From: Mycolicibacterium grossiae
GTDB taxonomy: Bacteria > Actinomycetota > Actinomycetes > Mycobacteriales > Mycobacteriaceae
NCBI RefSeq assembly: GCF_008329645.1
Contig: NZ_CP043474.1
Coordinates: 4,836,001 to 4,900,000 of the forward strand
Direction: 5' to 3'
DNA: 64,000 nucleotides
Position 1 is the first letter of the stretch. Every line of letters starts with the position of its first letter. The position numbers were made by a program, and so were the translations under genes. Positions 51,723 through 59,566 of this stretch are shown here, piece by piece. The notes beneath the pieces were generated by a model. That model saw only the letters and a program-made list of their open reading frames with translations. It was not told where the DNA came from and did not search any database.

Positions 51723-53167
51723 TCGTCGTCACCGTCGGAGCGACGGCGCTCGCGCCGGGCGGCCTTGCGTTCCGCGGCGCCCACGCGATCGGTCTGCTCG
51801 AGGCGGACGTCGGTGCCGCGCCCCGACAAGGGCAGGTCGACACCCGCCGGAGTCTGCGGCTCCCAATCGAAGGTCATGTCGCCGATCGTCACGGCACACC
51901 CGGGCCGGGCACCGAGCTTGAAGAGTTCCTCCTCGACGCCCAAACGCGCCAGCCGGTCGCCCAGATAGCCGACCGCTTCGTCGTTCTCGAAGTCGGTCTG
52001 CGCGATCCAGCGTTCCGGCCGGGTGCCTCGCACGACGAAACCGCCCCGGCCGTCCGCGGCCACGGTGAAGCCGCTCTCGTCGATGGGCACCGGCCGGATG
52101 ACCGGGCGGCGCGCCACCACCGCGGGTTGTGCGGCACGGTAGGCGTTCACCATCTCTGCGAGCGCGAACGTCAACGGGCGCAGACCATCTCGTGACACCG
52201 TCGAGATCTCGAACACCGGCCAGCCGTAGCGCTTGGCCACGTCGTCGCGGATGAAGTCGGCCATCTCGTGCGCATCGGGCACGTCGATCTTGTTGAGCAC
52301 GACGGCACGGGGGCGCTGAGCCAGATCGCCCAGGGTCGAGTCCCCCTGCAGCGTCGGCGTGTACGCGGCCAGTTCCGCCTCGAGGGCGTCGATGTCGGAG
52401 ATCGGGTCGCGTCCCGGTTCCATGGTCGCGCAGTCCACGACGTGCACCAGCACCGCGCAGCGCTCGATGTGACGCAGGAAGTCGAGTCCGAGGCCGCGGC
52501 CCTCCGAGGCGCCCGGGATGAGGCCCGGCACGTCGGCGACGGTGAACGTGTCATCGCCCGCCGACACCACCCCGAGGTTGGGGGCCAGCGTGGTGAAGGG
52601 GTAGTCCGCGATCTTGGGTTTGGCCGCCGAGATGACCGACACCAGGGACGACTTGCCGGCGGAGGGGAATCCGACCAGACCGACGTCCGCGACGGTCTTC
52701 AGTTCGAGCGTGAGGTCGCGTTCCTGGCCCTTCTCGCCCAGCAGCGCGAAACCCGGGGCCTTGCGGGCCCGCGAGGCGAGCGCCGCGTTGCCGAGGCCGC
52801 CCCGGCCACCGGCCGCGGCGTCGAAGCGGGTACCCGCGCCGACCAGATCCGCCAGCAGCCTGCCGTGCTCGTCGAGGACGACCGTCCCGTCGGGCACACG
52901 GACCTCGAGGTCGGCGCCGGCAGCACCGTCGCGGTTGCTGCCCGCGCCCTGCTTGCCCGACGGCGCGACGACGTGCGGGTGGAAGTGGAAGTCGAGCAGC
53001 GTGTGGACCTGCGGGTCGACGACCAGCACGACACTGCCGCCCCGGCCGCCGTTGCCGCCGTCGGGGCCGCCGAGCGGCTTGAACTTCTCGCGGTGCACCG
53101 ACGCGCAGCCGTTACCGCCGTTGCCGGCCCGCGCATGGATGACGACGCGGTCGACGAAGCGGGGCAT
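51719..53167 (-). CDS. obg: GTPase Obg/CgtA
   Basis: A 482-residue Obg GTPase acting in 50S ribosome assembly and stress control. The glycine-rich Obg domain covers about 1-160 (FVDRVVIHARAGNGGNGCAS, read as VIHARAGNGGNGCASVHREK). The G domain has GFPSAGKSSLVSV, DVPGLIPGASEGRGLG and NKIDVPD. The actinobacterial C-terminal OCT domain follows, ending in an Arg/Glu-rich tail. The ATG at 53167 lies 89 bases after rpmA; a large stem-loop sits in that gap. Confidence 0.97.
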   Translation of the reverse strand: MPRFVDRVVIHARAGNGGNGCASVHREKFKPLGGPDGGNGGRGGSVVLVVDPQVHTLLDFHFHPHVVAPSGKQGAGSNRDGAAGADLEVRVPDGTVVLDEHGRLLADLVGAGTRFDAAAGGRGGLGNAALASRARKAPGFALLGEKGQERDLTLELKTVADVGLVGFPSAGKSSLVSVISAAKPKIADYPFTTLAPNLGVVSAGDDTFTVADVPGLIPGASEGRGLGLDFLRHIERCAVLVHVVDCATMEPGRDPISDIDALEAELAAYTPTLQGDSTLGDLAQRPRAVVLNKIDVPDAHEMADFIRDDVAKRYGWPVFEISTVSRDGLRPLTFALAEMVNAYRAAQPAVVARRPVIRPVPIDESGFTVAADGRGGFVVRGTRPERWIAQTDFENDEAVGYLGDRLARLGVEEELFKLGARPGCAVTIGDMTFDWEPQTPAGVDLPLSGRGTDVRLEQTDRVGAAERKAARRERRRSDGDDE

Positions 53168-53185
53168 GACGGATCCTTCCCGAGT

Positions 53186-53233
53186 GTGAAGCTGACGTGG
53201 CGAGTGGTCCTAGAGAACTCGCAGCAGCTTCAC
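53186..53233 (-). promoter_or_regulatory. Stem-loop between rpmA and obg
   Basis: GTGAAGCTG (53186-53194) pairs with CAGCTTCAC (53225-53233), and inside it GCGAGT (53200-53205) pairs with ACTCGC (53217-53222), leaving an 11-base loop. It begins 24 bases after the rpmA stop and ends 19 bases before the obg ATG. There is no T-tract, so attenuation, RNA processing or transcript stabilisation seem likelier than simple termination. Confidence 0.65.
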
Positions 53234-53256
53234 GTTCGCGGAAAGTCCTCGGGGGA

Positions 53257-53523
53257 TCAGGCTTCCGGTCGTGCGACGCGGACGATGTTGACCGTCTTGC
53301 GGCCGCGCTTCACGCCGAACTCCACGGCGCCCGGAGCAGTGGCGAACAGCGTGTCGTCGCCGCCACGGCCGACGTTGACGCCGGGGTGGAAGTGCGTGCC
53401 ACGCTGGCGGACCAGGATCTCCCCCGCCTTGACGACCTGACCGCCGAAACGCTTCACGCCGAGGCGCTGGGCATTGGAATCACGACCGTTGCGCGAGCTG
53501 GAGGCGCCCTTCTTGTGTGCCAT
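53257..53523 (-). CDS. rpmA: 50S ribosomal protein L27
   Basis: The 88-residue bL27, whose N-terminal tail (MAHKKGASSSRNGRDSN) reaches the peptidyl-transferase centre. Conserved GQVVKAGEILVRQRGTHFHPG and GRGGDDTLFA are present, the first read as VKAGEILVRQRGT. It lies 16 bases after rplU in the same operon. No cleavable N-terminal extension of the Firmicutes type is present. Confidence 0.98.
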   Translation of the reverse strand: MAHKKGASSSRNGRDSNAQRLGVKRFGGQVVKAGEILVRQRGTHFHPGVNVGRGGDDTLFATAPGAVEFGVKRGRKTVNIVRVARPEA

Positions 53524-53539
53524 TGGTTCGCTCCCTTGC

Positions 53540-53851
53540 CTACTTGATTCCGGTGACCTTGACGACCGTCAGCTGCTGACGGTGGCCCTGCCGCTTGTGG
53601 TAGCCGGTCTTGTTCTTGAACTTGTGGATGCGGATCTTCGGACCCTTGGTGTGCTCGAGCACCTCGCCGGTGACGGCGACCTTCTCCAGGTCCTGCGCAT
53701 CGGTGGTGACGTTCGCACCGTCGACGACGAGCGCCACCGGCAGCGACACCGACGCGCCGGGCTCGCCGTCGAGCTTCTCGACCTTGACCACGTCGCCGAC
53801 CGCGACCTTGTACTGCTTGCCGCCGGTCTTGACGATTGCGTACGTCGCCAT
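53540..53851 (-). CDS. rplU: 50S ribosomal protein L21
   Basis: The 103-residue bL21. It begins MATYAIVKTGGKQYKV and ends with the conserved basic region KIRIHKFKNKTGYHKRQGHR before LTVVKVTGI. It is first in the rplU-rpmA-obg-proB operon. A good promoter lies about 140 bases upstream. Confidence 0.98.
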   Translation of the reverse strand: MATYAIVKTGGKQYKVAVGDVVKVEKLDGEPGASVSLPVALVVDGANVTTDAQDLEKVAVTGEVLEHTKGPKIRIHKFKNKTGYHKRQGHRQQLTVVKVTGIK

Positions 53852-53998
53852 CGTTTCGTCTTCCTCTGCTTCGCTGGTGCGGGCGCGCGCTACCCGAGGG
53901 CGCGAGCGCGGGTCTGGGGGTGCGGGGCGTCAGTGTTCCCTCGCAAACCGATGTCGCCACCGGCCGCGCTGGTCACGCCGCCGAAACACAACTGTGCA

Positions 53999-54028
53999 AG
54001 GTTACGTGACCAGCGGGTTGAGGGTCAA
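53999..54028 (-). promoter_or_regulatory. Sigma-A-type promoter of the rplU operon
   Basis: On the minus strand, TTGACC (54023-54028) and TAACCT (53999-54004) are separated by 18 bases, close to the housekeeping consensus. The predicted start is near 53992, giving a leader of about 140 bases before rplU. It lies between the rne stop (54038) and rplU, so the ribosomal operon has its own promoter. Confidence 0.65.
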
Positions 54029-54037
54029 ACCGGCTGA

Positions 54038-57007
54038 CTAGCCGTCGTGTGCCGGCGGACCCGCCGGTCGCGCGGCCGCACGGCGGCGGCGGGGACGCGC
54101 GGTGACGACCACGGGCTCGTCCTCGTCCTCGTCGTCCGAATCCTCGTCGTCCGAGTCGTCGTCGTCCTCGTCGTCTTCTTCGTCATCGGAGTAGTCGTCG
54201 TCGGAGTCCTCGTCGTCGTCGGAGTCCTCGTCGTCGGAGTCCTCGTCGTCGGAATCCTCGTCGCGGTCGATGACCTCGATGTCGTCGTCCTCGTCGTCAT
54301 CCGAGTCGTCATCATCCGAGTCGTCATCATCGGAGTCGTCGTCATCCGAGTCCTCGTCGTCGAGGGTCGCGTCCTCGTCGTCGGTGTCGTCGGACTCCTC
54401 GTCGGTGTCGTCGACGAGGCGTTCGGCGTCGTCCGCCGCGCCCTCGCCGATCACCGTCGACTCGTCGGCATCCTCGACATCGGTGTCGGTGCCGTCGTCC
54501 TCGTCGTCCTCGTCGTGCTTGCCGTTGGCGGCTGCCATGGCCTTGAACATCGGATGCTCGCCGGCGGCGTGCGAGGGCACCTTGGCCACGGGGACGTCCT
54601 CGCTGCGGCCGTTCTTCTTGCCCCGCTTGCCGCGCCGACCACCACCGCCGCCGCCACCACCGGACTCCGACTTGCGGCCCGACGATCCGGACGGCGCGGA
54701 GTCCACCGGGTCGCCGTGCAGCACGATGCCGCGCCCGCCGCAGTGCGAACACGTGGTCGAGAACGCCTCGATCAGCCCGGTGCCCAGGCGCTTGCGCGTC
54801 AGCTGGACCAGACCCAGGGAGGTCACCTCGGACACCTGGTGGCGGGTGCGGTCCCGGGCGAGTGCCTCGGTGAGCCGGCGCAGCACCAGGTCGCGGTTCG
54901 ACTCGAGCACCATGTCGATGAAGTCGATGACCACGATGCCGCCGATGTCGCGCAACCGCAGCTGGCGCACGATCTCCTCGGCGGCCTCAAGATTGTTGCG
55001 GGTGACGGTCTGCTCGAGGTTGCCGCCCGAGCCGGTGAACTTGCCGGTGTTGACGTCGACCACCGTCATCGCCTCGGTGCGGTCGATGACCAGCGTGCCG
55101 CCGGACGGCAGCCAGACCTTGCGGTCCAGGGCCTTGGTCAGCTGTTCGTCGATGCGGTGCACGGCGAAGACGTCCGGTCCCCCGGCACCGCCGGCGGGTT
55201 CGAACTTCGTCATCCGCTCCAGCAGTTCGGGCGCCACGGACTGGACGTAGTCGTTGATGGTCTTCCAGGCGTCGTCGCCGGAGACGACGAGACCGGAGAA
55301 GTCCTCGTTGAACAGGTCGCGAATCACCTTGACCAGGACGTCGGGCTCCTCGTACAGCGCCACGGCGGCGCCGGCGGCCTTCCCGGTGATCTCGGTGGCC
55401 TTGGCCTCGATCTGGTTCCAGCGCTCCTGCAACCGGTTGACGTCGGTCCGGATGTCTTCTTCCTTCACGCCCTCCGAGGCGGTGCGGATGATGACGCCGG
55501 CGTCCGACGGGACGACTTCCTTGAGGATCTCCTTCAACCGCTGCCGCTCGGTGTCGGGCAGCTTGCGGCTGATGCCGGTCGACGAGGCACCGGGCACGTA
55601 GACGAGGTAGCGGCCGGCCAACGACACCTGCGTGGTCAGCCGCGCGCCCTTGTGACCCACCGGGTCCTTGCTGACCTGCACGACGACGTAGTCGCCGGGC
55701 TTGAGGGCCTGCTCGATCTTGCGCTGAGCGCCGCCGAGCCCGGCGGCCTCCCAGTTGACCTCGCCGGCGTAGAGCACGCCGTTGCGGCCGCGGCCGATGT
55801 CGACGAACGCCGCCTCCATCGAGGGCAGCACGTTCTGCACGATGCCGAGGTAGATGTTGCCGACCAGCGACGCCGACGCCGCGGACGTCACGAAGTGCTC
55901 GACCACGACGCCGTCCTCGAGCACGGCGATCTGGGTGTAGCGGGCGCCTTCGTGCGGCGGCTCGGTGCGGACCTTGTCGCGCACCACCATGACGCGCTCG
56001 ACGGCTTCGCGACGGGCCAGGAACTCCGCTTCGCTCAGGATCGGCGGGCGGCGGCGTCCGGCATCGCGTCCGTCGCGGCGGCGCTGGCGCTTCGCCTCGA
56101 GGCGGGTGGACCCGGAGATGCCTTGAATCTCATCGGACTTCGAGGACTTCTCCGAGCGCTCGCGCGGGGCACGCTCGTGCACGACGGTGTTGGGCGGGTC
56201 GTCCGGCGACGCCTCGGCGCCGTTGCCGTCGCCGCCATCGCTGGAGCCGGACTTGCGCCGACGGCGGCGGCGACGACGGCGGCTGGCGCCCTCGCCGGTG
56301 CCGTTGTCCTCGTCGCCGTCGTCCTCGTCACCCTCATCGGAGTCCGAGTCCGCGTCGGCAGTCGCATCGGTGGCGTCGTCGTCGTTGTCGGCGCCGTCGT
56401 CGGAGGCCTGTTCGCCCCGGCCGCGACCACGTCCGCGGCGGCCACGTCGGCGCCGGCGGTTGGCGGGCCGGTCGGAGCCGTCGTCGGAGTCGTCGTCACC
56501 GGACGCGTCGTCGGTGTCCTCGTCGTCCTCGTCGTCGTCGGTGTCCTCGTCGCGCGGCGCGTACGTCACGGGCTGCGGCGCCACGAACAGCGGGAGGTAG
56601 TCGGCGACCGGCGCGGCGGCGGCGGGCGGCGGGGTCTCGAGCAGCAGCCGGGACTCCGGCTCCGCTTCGGGATCCTCGACGGGCTGGGCGGCCTCATCGG
56701 CAGGAGGCTCATCGGCAGCGTCGTCGGCGGCGGGCTGTTCGGCCTCGTCGGCGGGCTGTTCGGCCTCGTCGGCGGGCTGTTCGGCCTCGTCGGCGGGCTG
56801 TTCGACGGCGTCTGCCGGATCCGGCTGAACGGCCACCTGCGCCTCGTCGCCGGTCGACTCCTCGGCGGGCCGGTCGACGGCCTCGGTCACGTCGCCGACG
56901 TCACCGATCGGCTCGGCCGGCTCCGCGGAGCCGAGATCATTCAGCTGCGCAGGAGCGTCCTGCTGGATGTCTTCGGGCTGATCTTGGGTAGGCGCATCCT
57001 GGGCCAC
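54038..57007 (-). CDS. rne: Ribonuclease E/G
   Basis: A 989-residue RNase E, the main mRNA-decay and rRNA-processing endonuclease of mycobacteria. The N-terminal ~340 residues are disordered, with tandem ADEAEQP repeats, acidic runs and two Arg-rich patches (NRRRRRGRRGRGRGRG and SRRRRRRRRRK). An S1 domain follows at about 360-460. The catalytic core has metal-binding aspartates in VVDVNTGKF (near 651) and VVIDFIDM (near 695) and the zinc-link cysteines CSHCGGRG (near 754). The tail after about 835 is a Ser/Asp/Glu-only stretch ending in a basic RPRRRR segment. The GTG at 57005-57007 has GAGGAG six bases upstream. Confidence 0.96.
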   Translation of the reverse strand: MAQDAPTQDQPEDIQQDAPAQLNDLGSAEPAEPIGDVGDVTEAVDRPAEESTGDEAQVAVQPDPADAVEQPADEAEQPADEAEQPADEAEQPAADDAADEPPADEAAQPVEDPEAEPESRLLLETPPPAAAAPVADYLPLFVAPQPVTYAPRDEDTDDDEDDEDTDDASGDDDSDDGSDRPANRRRRRGRRGRGRGRGEQASDDGADNDDDATDATADADSDSDEGDEDDGDEDNGTGEGASRRRRRRRRRKSGSSDGGDGNGAEASPDDPPNTVVHERAPRERSEKSSKSDEIQGISGSTRLEAKRQRRRDGRDAGRRRPPILSEAEFLARREAVERVMVVRDKVRTEPPHEGARYTQIAVLEDGVVVEHFVTSAASASLVGNIYLGIVQNVLPSMEAAFVDIGRGRNGVLYAGEVNWEAAGLGGAQRKIEQALKPGDYVVVQVSKDPVGHKGARLTTQVSLAGRYLVYVPGASSTGISRKLPDTERQRLKEILKEVVPSDAGVIIRTASEGVKEEDIRTDVNRLQERWNQIEAKATEITGKAAGAAVALYEEPDVLVKVIRDLFNEDFSGLVVSGDDAWKTINDYVQSVAPELLERMTKFEPAGGAGGPDVFAVHRIDEQLTKALDRKVWLPSGGTLVIDRTEAMTVVDVNTGKFTGSGGNLEQTVTRNNLEAAEEIVRQLRLRDIGGIVVIDFIDMVLESNRDLVLRRLTEALARDRTRHQVSEVTSLGLVQLTRKRLGTGLIEAFSTTCSHCGGRGIVLHGDPVDSAPSGSSGRKSESGGGGGGGGRRGKRGKKNGRSEDVPVAKVPSHAAGEHPMFKAMAAANGKHDEDDEDDGTDTDVEDADESTVIGEGAADDAERLVDDTDEESDDTDDEDATLDDEDSDDDDSDDDDSDDDDSDDDEDDDIEVIDRDEDSDDEDSDDEDSDDDEDSDDDYSDDEEDDEDDDDSDDEDSDDEDEDEPVVVTARPRRRRAAARPAGPPAHDG
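54107..54500 (-). repeat. Acidic low-complexity region inside rne (DNA-level GAC/GAG/TCC repeats)
   Basis: About 390 bases encode a near-uninterrupted Asp/Glu/Ser tail of RNase E, built from variations on DSDDDDSDDE. At DNA level the opposite strand shows tandem GTCGTC/GTCCTC and TCATCATCCGAG units. Such tracts are prone to length change by slippage. Confidence 0.8.
56730..56804 (-). repeat. Perfect 21-bp tandem repeat inside rne
   Basis: Three identical 21-base copies (56730-56750, 56751-56771, 56772-56792) plus 12 bases of a fourth encode repeated ADEAEQP heptads in the disordered N-terminal arm of RNase E. Perfect identity at DNA level suggests recent expansion and possible copy-number variation. 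Confidence 0.9.
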
Positions 57008-57324
57008 GTATTCTCCTCGAGCCCCCGGGCGCGTCTGTGAGGACGCGGCCACGCGAGGGCTTCCGCTATGAGCCCGGGGGGTTCCCCGAGCTTGTATGGT
57101 CTCGCTCCGAGCAACCCCACTTCGAGGCCCTCAGTGCCTGGCTGAATGACGGCTGGACGGTCGGCGCCGCACCTGACTCTTCGTCACGTGGTCGCGCTCG
57201 TCGAAGTCTTCATCCGGGCTTCCGCTTCTGGTATGAAGCCGGTCACCCGTGGCCAGTATCCCACACGATCGCGGTGTTCCCGACGAGGTGCCGTCCGGAC
57301 GGGCCGGACGGCACGCTCAGGCAG
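57008..57324 (-). promoter_or_regulatory. rne leader and promoter region (gene-free)
   Basis: These 317 bases between ndk and rne contain no gene. A plausible -10 box GATACT (57255-57260, minus strand) predicts a start near 57248 and a leader of about 240 bases, with a poor -35. The leader includes a GC hairpin (GCTCGGGG, 57084-57091, with CCCCGGGC, 57072-57079). Long structured rne leaders permit feedback of RNase E on its own mRNA in other bacteria; here that is inference. Confidence 0.5.
57288..57314 (-). terminator. Hairpin terminator after ndk
   Basis: GTGCCGTCCG (57288-57297) and CGGACGGCAC (57305-57314) are perfect 10-base complements around a seven-base loop. The hairpin starts 11 bases after the ndk stop on the minus strand. 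It lacks a U-tract, as is common for mycobacterial terminators, and separates ndk from the rne promoter. Confidence 0.65.
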
Positions 57325-57735
57325 CTAACGCCCGGGGAACCAGAGTTCGATCTCGCGGGCCGCCGACTCCGGGGAATCCGACCCGTGCACCAGGTTGTCC
57401 TGAGTGACGAGGGCCAGGTCACCGCGGATCGTGCCGGGTGTGGCCTTTTCCACCGGATCGGTGCCGCCGGCGATCTGCCGGAACGCGGCAACGGCACGCG
57501 GGCCTTCGACGATGGCGGCCACCACGGGGCCCGAGGTGATGAATTCGAGCAGCGAGCCGAAGAACGGCTTGTCCTCGTGCTCGGCGTAGTGCGCGCGGGC
57601 CAGCTCGTCGCTGACGGTCTTCAGTTCCAGCGCCGCCAACGTCAGGCCCTTGCGCTCGATCCTGCTCAGAATCTCACCGACGAGGAGGCGCTTGACGCCG
57701 TCGGGCTTCACCAAAACCAGGGTCCGTTCCGTCAC
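57325..57735 (-). CDS. ndk: Nucleoside diphosphate kinase
   Basis: A 136-residue NDK that transfers phosphate from ATP to other nucleoside diphosphates. It begins TERTLVLVKPDGVKRLLVGE, read as TERTLVLVKPDGVKR. The usual NxxHGSD active-site motif is present as NLVHGSDSPESA with the phosphorylated histidine. Length equals mycobacterial Ndk. The GTG at 57735 lies 17 bases after the DUF4233 gene, in the valS-folC-ndk operon. Confidence 0.98.
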   Translation of the reverse strand: MTERTLVLVKPDGVKRLLVGEILSRIERKGLTLAALELKTVSDELARAHYAEHEDKPFFGSLLEFITSGPVVAAIVEGPRAVAAFRQIAGGTDPVEKATPGTIRGDLALVTQDNLVHGSDSPESAAREIELWFPGR

Positions 57736-57752
57736 GGCGCACAGCGTACCGG

Positions 57753-58151
57753 TCAGTCGTGAAGGTTCTGCTGCCCAGGCAGCTGACCGTGCTCCTGACG
57801 GCGTTTGACCTCTGCCCGCAGGTAGGCGATGAGCCCCCAGACCGCCGCGAAGACCACCCCGATGAAGCCGACGGCGAGGTGGATGACCGCACCGACGATG
57901 AGGACCACCTGCATGCCGAGGTTCACCCGCAGCGCCCACGGCCGCCCCTGCACGCCCGACAGCAGCACCAGGAGCACCGCCACGCCGACGAGGTAGCCGC
58001 CCGTCCAGGCCGTCAGTCCCCCCTTGGCGACGGACACCACGGGCAGGGCCAGCAGCACGACGATGGCCTCGAGGACCAGCGTCCCCGCCATGACGCCGCG
58101 GAAGCTCTTCCAGGGATCGGGCGGTGCGGGCGTCGTGGGTGGTTGGGTCAT
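57753..58151 (-). CDS. DUF4233 membrane protein (Rv2446c type)
   Basis: A 132-residue membrane protein with four predicted helices (about 18-40, 47-65, 72-90, 95-112) and a charged C-terminal tail (RAEVKRRQEHGQ). It belongs to DUF4233, found beside folC in actinobacteria; its function is unknown. The ATG at 58151 overlaps the folC stop (ATGA). A role linked to folate or valS expression cannot be read from sequence. Confidence 0.88.
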   Translation of the reverse strand: MTQPPTTPAPPDPWKSFRGVMAGTLVLEAIVVLLALPVVSVAKGGLTAWTGGYLVGVAVLLVLLSGVQGRPWALRVNLGMQVVLIVGAVIHLAVGFIGVVFAAVWGLIAYLRAEVKRRQEHGQLPGQQNLHD

Positions 58152-59566
58152 CGTGGGTCCCGTCCGAAGAGCGTGCGTGCGGCACCGGCGGTGACGACCG
58201 AACCGGTGATGACGATGCCGGCGCCGGAGAACCCGACCTCGTCGTCGCCGGCGCCCTCCTGTTCCACCAGCGTCGTGGCGGTCTCGATGGCGTCGGGCAG
58301 GGTGGCGGCGGTGACGACGCGTTCCGGGCCGAACCGCTCCTCGGCGCGCAGGGCGAGGGCCTCGACGTCCAACGCCCGCGGCGACCCGTTGTGCGTGACG
58401 ACGAGCATGTCGAAGGCCGGCTCGAGGGCGCTGAGGATGCCGTCGACGTCCTTGTCCGACATCACCGACACCACGCCGACGAGGTACCGGAAATCGAACT
58501 CCTGCTCCAGCGTGGCGGCGAGCGCCGCGGCACCGGCCGGGTTGTGCGCGGCGTCGATGAACACCGTGGGCGCGCTGCGCATGCGTTCCATCCGGCCGGG
58601 GCTCGCGGCCGCGGCGAACCCGGCGCGGACGGCGTCCACGTCGAGCTGGCGGTCGGCGCCCGCGCCGAAGAAGGCTTCGACCGCGGCCAGCGCGACGACG
58701 GCGTTGTGGGCCTGATGCTCGCCGTGCAGCGGCAGGAAGACGTCGGAGTACACGCCGCCGAGGCCCTGCAGCTCCAGCAGCTGTCCGCCGATCGCCGTCT
58801 CGCGGCGCAGCACCGCGAACTCGGAGTCCTCCCGGGCGACGGCGGCGTCGCTGCGCACCGTCTGAGCGAGGAGCACCTCCATCGCCTCGGGCGCCTGCTG
58901 CCCGATGACGGCAACCGTGTCGACCGGCACCAGGTCGTCCTCGGCGCGGGTGATGATGCCCGCCTTCTCGGCGGCGATCTCGGCGATGGTGTCGCCGAGG
59001 TAGTCGGCGTGGTCGATGCCGATCGGGGTGATCACCGCGACCGGGGCGTTGATCACGTTGGTGGCGTCCCACCGGCCGCCCATCCCGACCTCCACGACGG
59101 CGACGTCGACCGGGGCGTCGGCGAAGGCGGCGAACGCCATCGCCGTCAGCACCTCGAACTTGCTCATCTTCGGACCGCCTGCGGCTTCCGACTGCCGGTC
59201 GACCAGTTCGACGAACGGCTCGATCTCGCGGTAGACCTCGACGTAGCGCGCCGGGCTGATCGGCATGCCGTCGATGGCGATGCGCTCCACGGCGGACTGC
59301 AGGTGCGGGCTGGTGGTGCGGCCGGTGCGCCGGTGCAGGGCGACCAGCAGCGCGTCGATCAGGCGCACCACCGACGTCTTGCCGTTGGTGCCGGCCACGT
59401 GGATGCTCGGGTACGCGCGCTGCGGTGAGCCCAGCAGCTCGAGCAGCGCGCTGATGCGGGCGGTGCTCGGCTCGAGCTTCGTCTCCGGCCACCGCTGGTC
59501 GAGCAGGTGCTCGACCTGGAGCAGCGCCGCGATCTCGTCCGGGGTCGGCTCCGCGGGAATCGTCAT
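58148..59566 (-). CDS. folC: Folylpolyglutamate synthase / dihydrofolate synthase
   Basis: A 472-residue Mur-ligase-superfamily enzyme that adds glutamate to folates. The P-loop is HVAGTNGKTSVVRL near 55-68, with VVEVGMGGRWDATNVI, GIDHADYLG and AAHNPAGAAAL further on. The ATG at 59566 overlaps the valS stop (ATGA), and the 3' end overlaps the DUF4233 gene. An upstream in-frame extension would run inside valS and was rejected. Confidence 0.96.
   Translation of the reverse strand: MTIPAEPTPDEIAALLQVEHLLDQRWPETKLEPSTARISALLELLGSPQRAYPSIHVAGTNGKTSVVRLIDALLVALHRRTGRTTSPHLQSAVERIAIDGMPISPARYVEVYREIEPFVELVDRQSEAAGGPKMSKFEVLTAMAFAAFADAPVDVAVVEVGMGGRWDATNVINAPVAVITPIGIDHADYLGDTIAEIAAEKAGIITRAEDDLVPVDTVAVIGQQAPEAMEVLLAQTVRSDAAVAREDSEFAVLRRETAIGGQLLELQGLGGVYSDVFLPLHGEHQAHNAVVALAAVEAFFGAGADRQLDVDAVRAGFAAAASPGRMERMRSAPTVFIDAAHNPAGAAALAATLEQEFDFRYLVGVVSVMSDKDVDGILSALEPAFDMLVVTHNGSPRALDVEALALRAEERFGPERVVTAATLPDAIETATTLVEQEGAGDDEVGFSGAGIVITGSVVTAGAARTLFGRDPR

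Noticed and set aside
54047..57040. A 997-codon open frame on the plus strand opposite rne
   Set aside because: It is the antisense of RNase E. Its Val/Leu/Gly-rich translation mirrors the Asp/Glu codons of rne, while the minus frame has clear S1, catalytic and zinc motifs.
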